A stretch of DNA of 64,000 nucleotides from assembly GCF_007097485.1 (NCBI RefSeq), contig NZ_VKDE01000015.1:792-64791 (forward strand), written 5' to 3'. This DNA comes from Carboxylicivirga sp. M1479. Lineage in GTDB: Bacteria > Bacteroidota > Bacteroidia > Bacteroidales > Marinilabiliaceae. Of this stretch, positions 8,294 through 16,218 are shown one piece after another (position 1 is the first letter of the stretch; every line of letters starts with the position of its first letter). The translations under genes and the position numbers were made by a program. The notes below the pieces were generated by a model. The model did not search any database, was not told the DNA's origin, and was given only the letters and a program-made list of their open reading frames with translations.

Positions 8294-10231
8294 TTAATTA
8301 GCCTCTACGCAATAAATACTATTATTCGTTCGTACCACAATTTTACCATCTGTAAAAGCAGGAGTTGCATAGGTCATTTCCCCAGTTTCAAAGGAATCTA
8401 ACAAAGCAAATTCATCATTGGCTTTGAAAATATGCATCGTACCATCATTGCTTATTAGGTAAATTCTCCCTTCGGCCATTATTGGTGAAGAATAGAACTC
8501 TGCATTCGTTTCATGCTCTTTCTTAAGCTCACCAGTCTCGGTATTAAAGGAAGCCACAACGCCATAGCTTGTCGCGATATATAAATTACTTTCAGTGGCG
8601 ACAGGGCTTGCCACTTCAGGTAAATAGTCTGATGATTCCCACAGAACCTTTCCATCAGTACCATCGATGGCAACCATGGTAGCATATTCGCTGGCACCAT
8701 AGATAATCCCGTTATAAGAGCATGCGCTGGCACCAACCTCTCCCATTAAACACTCGACACGCCATAGTTGGTCTCCACTAACAAGGTCATAGGCCGTTAT
8801 TCCCGGATTTCCCATCAGCACTAATTGAGGCTTATTATTGACCTGAGCTATCATTGGTGAACTCCATGAAATTTTATCTTTTCTTTCCTTCACCCATAGC
8901 TCATTACCATTCTCGGTATTTAAAGCATACACCTTATGAGTATTGTTATTGTCGTACTGAACAAAAAGGCTATTACCCTCAATGATTAAGGATGAGGCAT
9001 ATCCATAATGGTTGTCGGGCACACCCAGATTCTTAGCCCATAACTGCTTACCATCCATATCGGTACAAACAAGATCTCCAGTACCAAAAATAGCACACAC
9101 TTGTAGCCCGTTGGTTGCAACCGATGCCGACGCCAAACCGGTATCATCGGTTGTATCAGGTACCTTGGCAGGTGAACCGGGAATATTTGCCACACTTAAT
9201 GTCCAAAGGTTTTCTCCGGTATTTAAATCATAACAGAAAAGTTCACGGGCTTCTTCATCACCACCTGTTATAAACACTTTGTGACCATTGATAACAGGTG
9301 AGCTTTGTCCTTTGCGTGTAACCTTTGTCTGCCAGGCAATATTCGTTCCATTGGCTAAATCCCATTTGACAGGTAGGTTTTTAGCCTCAGATTTGCCGTT
9401 GGAATAATGCCCCCTAAATGCATTACTATTGACTCTGGGCAGAGCTATTTCTTCTTTTACCTCATTTGCAGCAGGAGCTTCCTCACTACATACCTTCTCT
9501 TTTACTTCTGTGTCATTCTCTACAACCTGTTCCTTAATCACAGGCTCAACTTCTTCTTTTTCGACAGGTTCCGTATTGCTTGTTTCTACTTCACTCTGTA
9601 CAGCTTTTGTTTCTATTTCTTCAGCACTTGTCTGAGTTTCATTAGCTGTGGTTTTAATTTCACCATTAACCGGTAATGGAGAAGACTCTTGAGCCTCAAC
9701 TATTTTCTCTTTTTCAGATATCTCAGCCTTTGCAAGCAATTCCTGCTTGTCTTCAGATGCACTGCTGTTGGTAGGCTGCATCAAAGGAATGCTAAATACA
9801 ATAAAAACTGCAGCCAGAGCAACTAAACTGATACCGGCAAAACCAATATATTTTCTTGCTGAGGACTGAATAGCCCACTCATCAATCGGATCAATTTCCT
9901 TATCAGGAATATCTTTGAAACCGGTAAAATACATGCGAATACAAATAAGAAAAACGGCCAGCATTCCCAATAAAAGATAGACCCCGTTCTTTAAATGATC
10001 CATATTTAAAAAATAGGCTTTCCGGGCCATCAAATCCAGTTGTCGAATTTGCTCCTGCAATTCAGGATTATTGGCATTTTGGTCATTTAATTGCTTTAAG
10101 GTTTCCACCACTACTGACTGAAGCGGCGACACCTCTTTCACCTGAAAATAGTTGATGATGAGCATTATCGACAATGTGACGATAAAAATTGCCGAAACGG
10201 CTGCTATGTTTCTATATATTGTTTGTTTCAT
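8294..10231 (-). CDS. Membrane-anchored PQQ-like beta-propeller protein
   Basis: A 645-residue inner-membrane protein with a periplasmic propeller. There are three hydrophobic segments in the first 165 residues (about 8-30, 58-78 and 128-152). A Glu/Lys/Thr-rich, low-complexity linker covers about 160-265 and probably spans periplasmic space. Six or seven PQQ-like blades follow (LFCYDLNTGENLWTL, VYALNTENGNELWVK, ITAYDLVSGDQLWRV, VAIDGTDGKVLWES). No haem motif or quinoprotein active site is evident. The 5' end overlaps the NapH-like Fe-S gene by 20 bases and the 3' end is one base before the HydBC-like gene. It may tether the periplasmic side of the redox complex or sense its product; the role is inferred only. 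Confidence 0.82.
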   Translation of the reverse strand: MKQTIYRNIAAVSAIFIVTLSIMLIINYFQVKEVSPLQSVVVETLKQLNDQNANNPELQEQIRQLDLMARKAYFLNMDHLKNGVYLLLGMLAVFLICIRMYFTGFKDIPDKEIDPIDEWAIQSSARKYIGFAGISLVALAAVFIVFSIPLMQPTNSSASEDKQELLAKAEISEKEKIVEAQESSPLPVNGEIKTTANETQTSAEEIETKAVQSEVETSNTEPVEKEEVEPVIKEQVVENDTEVKEKVCSEEAPAANEVKEEIALPRVNSNAFRGHYSNGKSEAKNLPVKWDLANGTNIAWQTKVTRKGQSSPVINGHKVFITGGDEEARELFCYDLNTGENLWTLSVANIPGSPAKVPDTTDDTGLASASVATNGLQVCAIFGTGDLVCTDMDGKQLWAKNLGVPDNHYGYASSLIIEGNSLFVQYDNNNTHKVYALNTENGNELWVKERKDKISWSSPMIAQVNNKPQLVLMGNPGITAYDLVSGDQLWRVECLMGEVGASACSYNGIIYGASEYATMVAIDGTDGKVLWESSDYLPEVASPVATESNLYIATSYGVVASFNTETGELKKEHETNAEFYSSPIMAEGRIYLISNDGTMHIFKANDEFALLDSFETGEMTYATPAFTDGKIVVRTNNSIYCVEAN

Positions 10232-11516
10232 CTGCTTGCAATAGGTTTTCAGGTATTATAAATGTATTCTTCGGGCAATAGCTAAAGCATTTTCCACATG
10301 CTACACAATCATCGTGCTCTATTTCATATTCCTTTCTCGAACGTTTCACAGATAATTTGATTAAGGCAAGGCCCAGAACCAGTCCAATAAATAATCCTGC
10401 AATAAGACTGTAAAACTCAAATTTGGCTTTTACCTGATCTACTTCCTGTTTAAGTTGATGTATTTCTCCTCCCAGACTATAGAATGCTTCCAGTTCAATT
10501 GGAATTAAGACCTGCGGATTTGCTTCTTGCTCCACTAACATATTGTAAAGCTTCACATCTTTATGCGCCTTACTAAGTCCCGGACTTGCATAATGCATCA
10601 CATAGCCCGAAGCACCAATCATCAAAGGAAGAAATATAAAATACATGATAAGCCGTTTGACTCCCTGTAATCGCTCCTCTTTTGTTTTATTCTCATATGG
10701 TGGTTTTATTGCATCAACAGGACAGGCATTGTGACACAATTCGCAATTAATACAAGCTTGTTTGGTAATTTGTATTTTCCAGATGGAAACCTTTGAAAAC
10801 AAACTCAATAAAGCACCATAAGGGCATATAAAGCGACAAAATGGACGACCGGTAAAAACGGACGCAATAAGTAATACCACACCAAACAGTATTAAACCAA
10901 AGTCTCCACCCAAGCGAAATATTCCAATGAATGGGTCGTATAAACAGATGATAAAGCTGGTGCGTGTTACCGCATATAAAATGGCAAATATCAGATACAG
11001 CCAAGGTATAACTTCCAGTACAGCCGTTACTGATTTTGAAAGCCTGTAGTTGCGGATATTCACTAACTCTTGCAAGGCCCCAAAAGGACATACGCCTGCA
11101 CAAAAAACACGTCCGAATAAAAAAGCAAAGACAATGGGCAGGATGAAAAACAAAAAGACCGAAAGCGGTATAGCATAAGAAGAATCAACAAATGCTAATG
11201 CAACATTTTGAATTGAGCCAATACTACAAACACAACCACTGCGAAAGAACCCAAAGTAAGCCACAGATATAATGGACACCCATATAATTGGCTTACGCGT
11301 TTGCTTCTTAATAACTGCCCAGGCAACAAAACTCATTAAGCCTACTAAAAGTATTATGTCGATGACTAGCCAAAGCTGTTCATTGGGTAAAGCATAATGT
11401 GCATCGGGATACTGATAGCCAGATTCAAAGTCGGGCTTTGGAAACCTGTTAAGGTTTTGTGCACCGGCATTTGCAAATGCTAATATAGATAATAGAAAAG
11501 TGCTTAATTGCTTCAT
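10212..11516 (-). CDS. Polytopic 4Fe-4S membrane protein, NapH/NosR-C-like
   Basis: A 434-residue integral membrane ferredoxin-type protein. A signal-like N-terminus (to about residue 20) is followed by five or six membrane helices. It contains the two hallmark motifs CAGVCPFGALQEL and CRFICPYGALLSLF, a bacterial ferredoxin motif CINCELCHNACP, a predicted coiled linker plus another helix, and a C-terminal CVACGKCFSYCPKN. Proteins of the NapH/NosR/RdxA group carry electrons across or along the inner membrane between quinol and periplasmic or cytoplasmic Fe-S partners. An additional CVCSIG motif near residue 95 is unusual. It lies directly after the Tat-type ferredoxin gene with no gap, the pairing seen in NapG-NapH, so I infer a NapGH-like electron conduit. 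Confidence 0.87.
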   Translation of the reverse strand: MKQLSTFLLSILAFANAGAQNLNRFPKPDFESGYQYPDAHYALPNEQLWLVIDIILLVGLMSFVAWAVIKKQTRKPIIWVSIISVAYFGFFRSGCVCSIGSIQNVALAFVDSSYAIPLSVFLFFILPIVFAFLFGRVFCAGVCPFGALQELVNIRNYRLSKSVTAVLEVIPWLYLIFAILYAVTRTSFIICLYDPFIGIFRLGGDFGLILFGVVLLIASVFTGRPFCRFICPYGALLSLFSKVSIWKIQITKQACINCELCHNACPVDAIKPPYENKTKEERLQGVKRLIMYFIFLPLMIGASGYVMHYASPGLSKAHKDVKLYNMLVEQEANPQVLIPIELEAFYSLGGEIHQLKQEVDQVKAKFEFYSLIAGLFIGLVLGLALIKLSVKRSRKEYEIEHDDCVACGKCFSYCPKNTFIIPENLLQADETNNI

Positions 11517-12092
11517 TTAATCTTTCAGTTTATAAGCTTGCGCCAGTGGAACCCTCGAAATAGCATCAGAAGGACATACCTTCGCAATCTCACATTCATT
11601 GCAATCTGTACACAAATCGCGTTTTATTTGCAGATAGAGTGAGCCATTACCAAAGGCCGTACATCCTTTGACACATTTAGCACAGCCATTGCACAAATCT
11701 TCGTCAATGGTATATTCGAAATATGGATCCTCCACAAACTTTCGCTGAATAGCCCCGGTTGGGCACATCAGGTTTTCAGCAGCTGTATTCAAGTCCTTTA
11801 CATTAGATCGGTAGTAACCGCCACAAAGGTCGCAATAACCGCATATTTTATTGGCATGAATACATTTCACTGCCGACATGGATAATACACAATGTGTTTC
11901 ACATCGTCCGCAATGTGTACATTTTTGTGGGTCTATCTGCCAGTAATGATCAGCTTCACCATCAACAAACTTATTAATCATCAGTCCACTGGTAGCCAGA
12001 ATTGAACCACCAGCTACTGTCGTACCCAACATCTTAATAAACTTTCGGCGCTCAATCGGACTCTTTATTTTTTTATCTTCTTTCATAGCCAT
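11517..12092 (-). CDS. Tat-type multi-cluster ferredoxin, NapG-like
   Basis: A 191-residue ferredoxin with an N-terminal twin-arginine type signal (ERRKFIKMLGTT, then a short hydrophobic stretch to about residue 46), so it should be exported folded to the periplasm and perhaps stay anchored. Cysteine groups CTHCGRCETHC, CGYCDLC, CNGCAKCVKGC and CTDCNECEIAKVCP suggest three or four [4Fe-4S] clusters. It resembles NapG/polyferredoxins that partner NapH-type membrane proteins. Its start codon shares one base with the stop of the preceding 71-residue gene (TAATG) and its stop abuts the NapH-like gene, so the three are translationally coupled. Confidence 0.87.
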   Translation of the reverse strand: MAMKEDKKIKSPIERRKFIKMLGTTVAGGSILATSGLMINKFVDGEADHYWQIDPQKCTHCGRCETHCVLSMSAVKCIHANKICGYCDLCGGYYRSNVKDLNTAAENLMCPTGAIQRKFVEDPYFEYTIDEDLCNGCAKCVKGCTAFGNGSLYLQIKRDLCTDCNECEIAKVCPSDAISRVPLAQAYKLKD

Positions 12093-12307
12093 TAAAATGT
12101 TACGCCTTTTCGCAAGGGACAGTCAATTTTGCAAGTCTCACACTTTGAGCTAAGCTGCTTATCCGTACAGTTGTTTGAACTTTTGGACCTGTTTAGCAAC
12201 AAATAAGCACTTGTTCCTACAATAGCTCCCCCTGCAATGAATGAGCCTGCGACTTCCAGAAACTTTTTTCGCGACATTGATTGTAATTTGCTTTTATTCG
12301 AATGCAT
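12092..12307 (-). CDS. Small membrane-anchored four-cysteine protein with Tat-like signal
   Basis: A 71-residue protein I do not recognise. Residues 11-16 read MSRKKF, a twin-arginine-like motif with Lys in place of the second Arg, followed by one hydrophobic segment (about 19-38). The short tail carries exactly four cysteines, C47, C56, C59 and C63 (CX8CX2CX3C), enough to bind one small Fe-S cluster or metal. M11 is an alternative start. The N-terminus resembles that of the downstream Tat ferredoxin, so it may be a shortened relative. It is coupled by a one-base overlap to that gene and is 8 bases from the upstream NHL gene, so it is probably real despite its size. Confidence 0.7.
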   Translation of the reverse strand: MHSNKSKLQSMSRKKFLEVAGSFIAGGAIVGTSAYLLLNRSKSSNNCTDKQLSSKCETCKIDCPLRKGVTF

Positions 12308-12315
12308 ATAGCTAT

Positions 12316-13239
12316 TTATAAGGACTTTATATTATTCTTTAATTGAAACACCTTTATTTCATTCTTAATGGCCACCATCAACTTCATATCAACAACTTTC
12401 AATTGATAAGGCAAGTGTCCGCCTCCCAAAAGCTGGTTGTTGAGTAATAATTTATTCAGATCGCCACTTAAATTGTAACTGCTAATTCGGGGATTGCCCT
12501 TCTCTGAAGTGAAGATATTTCCCTCTTGGTCGAAATCTATGTAGGAAGGGTTACAACATCCTGCAAAATAGCCGATATCACCACCCGGCTTGCCAAATGC
12601 CGTAATAAAATCACCATCCAATGTATAGGATTCTATCCGGTGCCTACCAGGATTGCTGCAATAAATCGTATCGTTCTTACTGGTGATATCAAAGAATTGA
12701 CTGGGTATAATAAAATCTACAGGACTATTGATAAAGCGTACAAAATTACCTTCCCGCGTATACTGACAGATATTTTTATTGCTAACATCTGTGACAAATA
12801 CAAAATCCTTTACAATGCTGAGTCCACAATAATCCGACAAATCGCTACAGGCATCCCACGATAAAAGCAAGTCTCCTTCTAAGGAGTATTGTTCAATAGA
12901 AGTAGAATATAAGAGGAAGATGCTCTTACGGTTGATTTTAATGTCGCGTACATTGGATTTTGTATTAAAATCCGATAGTAAATCACCTTGCAGATTATAT
13001 ATTCCTACTTGATTCTCAAATGCCACATAAAAATGTTCATTGAACACATCAAAAGCAATGATACTGTCTTGAGTAGGGATGGTTAAATTATGCTCATAAT
13101 CACTAGTGAACGAAATTATTGACGGATCTTGTGTTAATACTCTCTCCTCTGTGTTGAAAGATCGAATCACATAGGCTATAAACCCAATCACAATGATGAA
13201 TATGAAAATATTAACGAATGTCTTTACTGATTTATTCAT
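12316..13239 (-). CDS. NHL-repeat-like beta-propeller protein, membrane-anchored
   Basis: A 307-residue protein with one N-terminal membrane helix (residues about 8-26) and a six-bladed NHL-like propeller outside the cytoplasm. Repeats such as NICQYTREGNFVRFI, HRIESYTLDGDFITAFG and PRISSYNLSGDLN show the NHL pattern. A vicinal Cys pair occurs in FAGCCNPSYIDF, which may be structural or redox-active. It is distinct from the PQQ-like propellers around it. Similar genes appear beside NapG/NapH-like ferredoxin genes in other bacteria, to my recollection, but I cannot name a function. It lies 55 bases downstream of the 473-residue propeller gene. Confidence 0.75.
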   Translation of the reverse strand: MNKSVKTFVNIFIFIIVIGFIAYVIRSFNTEERVLTQDPSIISFTSDYEHNLTIPTQDSIIAFDVFNEHFYVAFENQVGIYNLQGDLLSDFNTKSNVRDIKINRKSIFLLYSTSIEQYSLEGDLLLSWDACSDLSDYCGLSIVKDFVFVTDVSNKNICQYTREGNFVRFINSPVDFIIPSQFFDITSKNDTIYCSNPGRHRIESYTLDGDFITAFGKPGGDIGYFAGCCNPSYIDFDQEGNIFTSEKGNPRISSYNLSGDLNKLLLNNQLLGGGHLPYQLKVVDMKLMVAIKNEIKVFQLKNNIKSL

Positions 13240-13294
13240 ACGATAAGCAAATTGTCTATGTTTTCATTCTTTTAGTCTCTAAAAACGGCTTCTG

Positions 13295-14716
13295 CTAAAT
13301 TATCTTCAGGCACTTAACAATATGTGCATCCCTTATTATCAACATTCCATCGGCATAGGCCATAGGTCCCCAGGCATCTCTGCCATCCATGATACGTTGT
13401 TTCTTTACCAGTGTCATCCCATCTGATTCAATTTGATAGACGTATAATTCCCCATCATCCTTCAGAGCGAACAAATAGTCGTTAATCACCAAATATGGTC
13501 CCAGGCCAAATTTTTCATCGGCAGCAGATGTCCATAAGGGTGTGTGCAAATCCGATGGCGAATAACTAACCAGCTTACCTCTTAAGCGGCCACCATCTTT
13601 AGGCATAACGCTGATCAGTTTACCCTGATGAAAGATTGGCGTTTGCTGTTCACTTGATATCCCTGCATTCGGTTTGTATTTATCCAGAACTTCAGTACTC
13701 CACTTATTGCCTGAATTATTCAGCTCAATTAAAACACCTCCCGAACCGTATCCGGCCGTCATATAGAATTGATTATCTGAAATTTGAACAGGAGAAGGTG
13801 CGACAACTGAGGGTTGCCATTCATTCATATGCCAAAGAAGACATCCTGTATCTTCCGGCCCTGCTGACACCCCACAAATACCCCCGATTCCAACATACAC
13901 ATAGGTTTTATGATTATCAAATGACATTGGAACCACAGAAGAGTGTGACATCTTATAAGCCGGCGAATTTGGTGTTGTCCAAAGTATTTCACCAGTCAAA
14001 CAATCCAGTCCGGTCATTAAAACTTCTTTTCCGGCGGGCGCCAGAATCAGCACGCCATCATCAACCAAAGGGCACTGACCGGTATACCAAAACGGCACTT
14101 CAGTCGTGTATTCTTTTTGCATGTCTAATGACCATAGCATATCGCCTGATGATGGATCACAACACATCACATGTCCTTCAGGGCCAATGGTAATAATATA
14201 GTTCTCGGCAATGAATGGAGTTGTACGCGAGAATCCATGGTTACGTTTAATAGGTACACGATACCATCGTCGCCAAAGCTCCTTGCCAGTCTCCAATGAG
14301 AAACAACGCAAAGCATCAGAGCTTAATTTTTCATCGTAATCGAGGAAATAAACCTTACCATTAAATATCACCGGAGAAGCATGTCCTTCACCAGTTTCAA
14401 CACTCCATATCTCTGGATATAAAGCGGACGGTATTTGAATATCATCCTCGGTACGAATGATATTGTTATGAAGAGGGCCTCTAAATTTCGTCCAATTACC
14501 TGATAAGGCAGACGTTTCGTTATCGTACCTCATAAAATATTCACCGATTACAACATCATTTGCAGCACGGGTTTTACCTGCCGGACGATTATCAGCTCCT
14601 GGTGCCTGTATAGCGAAATCCAAATTGGCAGGCATTAATTGCCAAGCTGCAATCAGGCTTGTATATACCAACACAGTTACGATGGTAATCGTTTGTATAA
14701 TCCTTTGTTTATTCAC
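13295..14716 (-). CDS. PQQ-like beta-propeller protein, membrane-anchored
   Basis: A 473-residue protein starting with GTG; the next in-frame ATG would remove the membrane anchor, so GTG is preferred. One N-terminal helix (residues about 8-26) is followed by a BamB/PQQ-like propeller (ALRCFSLETGKELWRRWYR, MCCDPSSGDMLWSLD, TGLDCLTGEILWTT). The segment WTKFRGPLHNNIIRTEDD resembles the W-x-x-x-RG-P start found in many secreted PQQ-like proteins of Bacteroidota and Planctomycetota. No CXXCH haem motif is seen. A 138-base gap containing a long hairpin separates it from the preceding propeller gene. The role is unknown; it is probably periplasmic. Confidence 0.8.
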   Translation of the reverse strand: MNKQRIIQTITIVTVLVYTSLIAAWQLMPANLDFAIQAPGADNRPAGKTRAANDVVIGEYFMRYDNETSALSGNWTKFRGPLHNNIIRTEDDIQIPSALYPEIWSVETGEGHASPVIFNGKVYFLDYDEKLSSDALRCFSLETGKELWRRWYRVPIKRNHGFSRTTPFIAENYIITIGPEGHVMCCDPSSGDMLWSLDMQKEYTTEVPFWYTGQCPLVDDGVLILAPAGKEVLMTGLDCLTGEILWTTPNSPAYKMSHSSVVPMSFDNHKTYVYVGIGGICGVSAGPEDTGCLLWHMNEWQPSVVAPSPVQISDNQFYMTAGYGSGGVLIELNNSGNKWSTEVLDKYKPNAGISSEQQTPIFHQGKLISVMPKDGGRLRGKLVSYSPSDLHTPLWTSAADEKFGLGPYLVINDYLFALKDDGELYVYQIESDGMTLVKKQRIMDGRDAWGPMAYADGMLIIRDAHIVKCLKII

Positions 14717-14789
14717 CTTGAATTATCTTCTCTTCGGAAAACCACAATTTAAAATACGGCTCGCCCTATCGTTGGAATATTGTGAAGTA

Positions 14790-14834
14790 TATCGAATACA
14801 ATTGCGAGCATCTGCCTCACAATTGTATTCGATA
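14790..14834 (-). other. Intercistronic hairpin, 15-bp perfect stem
   Basis: Arms TATCGAATACAATTG and CAATTGTATTCGATA are perfectly complementary with a 15-base loop. A further GTGAA/TTCAC pair at 14782-14786 and 14837-14841 extends the fold past a small internal loop. It lies in the 138-base gap between two propeller genes, at the junction of the terpenoid half and the redox half of the cluster. There is no run of U on the transcript side, so an mRNA processing or stability element is more likely than an intrinsic terminator. Confidence 0.6.
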
Positions 14835-14854
14835 ATTTCACCTCAACTATTGAA

Positions 14855-16054
14855 TTACTTGATATTATAAGCCATTAAGGTATCACCATGTCTGACAAAC
14901 AATACGCCATTGTAGATAACAGGGTGTGCCCAATGCTGAGCTGTTCCCATTGTAACAGAAAAACGACTAACAATATCTAGTTTGTCAGGATTTACCTTAG
15001 CTAATATAACTTCTCCGCGGTCGGTATACATGTATAGCATTCCATCATTGGAGATAATATTACCCATCGCTAAACCTTTTTCCTGGTATTTAATCTCACC
15101 GGTTTTCCAATCTACACAAAACCAATAGCGATTTTTATCACCTGAACCATAGGCATAATCACCAATCTTAACCATCGACCCCATACGGTTATCCAATAAT
15201 TCAGAGAACCATACTTCTTCAACCAACTTGCCTCCACCAGACAATTTAAGCATTGCCGATCCTTTGCCATATCCACTTGTACAAAGTATCATACCATCGC
15301 TGTAAACCGGTGTATTTGCATGAACCGACCAGCGATTTTTCTGCTCTACCGACCATAGTTTAACACCGGACTTGGCATCAACACCAATAATATGGTTGGC
15401 TGTCATGGTAACAATTATGTTGTGTTCTTCAATATATAATGGTGAACAATAAGCTGACAAGTCGCCTTCACCAGCCGCGCTCCAAACAAGCTTACCGGTT
15501 TTCTTGTTTAAGGCAATTAAATTATGTTTTTCACCACCTGGAGTGGCAATCACCAAATCTTTAACAATTAATGGCGCTTCATTAATTCCCCATGTAATAT
15601 TCTTACCATCGTATTCCTTAAACAGGTCCTTTTTCCAGACCAGATCAAGTGATTTTTGATTTAAACAATACAAAGTTCCAATTCCGCTTATAATGTAAAT
15701 TTTACCACTATCAATGGTAACTGTTCCTCGCGGTCCTTCATAATTCTTAGACCATTCGCCACCATATTTAACTTTATCCAATAATTTTCCTGACATATCA
15801 AGCACATACAAGTAACCGATGCTATCTGTCATTCCCGTCAGGTATATTTTATCATCATCGATTGCAACGGATGAATGTCCATCACCCAATCCATCATAAT
15901 GCCATGTTAATTCTGGCCCTTCAGCCGGCCATTGTTTCAATAAGCCTTCTTCGTTGTAAATACCTGTTCTGTCGGTTCCGCGCCATTGAATGTTATCCTG
16001 AGCATTCATAAAAGCTGCAAACATCAACAAACATAAGATTAGTACATTTTTCAT
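14855..16054 (-). CDS. Secreted PQQ-like beta-propeller protein
   Basis: A 399-residue protein with a Sec signal peptide (cleavage likely after MNAQ, residues 16-19) and a seven- or eight-bladed PQQ-like propeller. It opens with WRGTDRTGIYNEEGLL and closes with HWAHPVIYNGVLFVRHGD. The same start and end occur in the 425-residue propeller encoded at 22357-23634, so these two are close paralogues flanking the terpenoid genes. Blades include IALNKKTGKLVWSA, IGVDAKSGVKLWSVE and FCVDWKTGEIKYQE. It probably resides in the periplasm. No catalytic motif is recognised. A 164-base gap separates it from the cyclase gene upstream. Confidence 0.82.
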   Translation of the reverse strand: MKNVLILCLLMFAAFMNAQDNIQWRGTDRTGIYNEEGLLKQWPAEGPELTWHYDGLGDGHSSVAIDDDKIYLTGMTDSIGYLYVLDMSGKLLDKVKYGGEWSKNYEGPRGTVTIDSGKIYIISGIGTLYCLNQKSLDLVWKKDLFKEYDGKNITWGINEAPLIVKDLVIATPGGEKHNLIALNKKTGKLVWSAAGEGDLSAYCSPLYIEEHNIIVTMTANHIIGVDAKSGVKLWSVEQKNRWSVHANTPVYSDGMILCTSGYGKGSAMLKLSGGGKLVEEVWFSELLDNRMGSMVKIGDYAYGSGDKNRYWFCVDWKTGEIKYQEKGLAMGNIISNDGMLYMYTDRGEVILAKVNPDKLDIVSRFSVTMGTAQHWAHPVIYNGVLFVRHGDTLMAYNIK

Positions 16055-16218
16055 TTTATCTGGGTTTTAGTAACTGTTCAAAATTTATACTTCATCATTT
16101 CGGAGTATTAATAATCGTTTGTCCATTTATACTAATGCTCCTGAGACTATTTTAAACGGTTACCTAGTTATTAATCATTTTCTTATTTCCAATGTTACAA
16201 AATACGGTTTTAACTATT

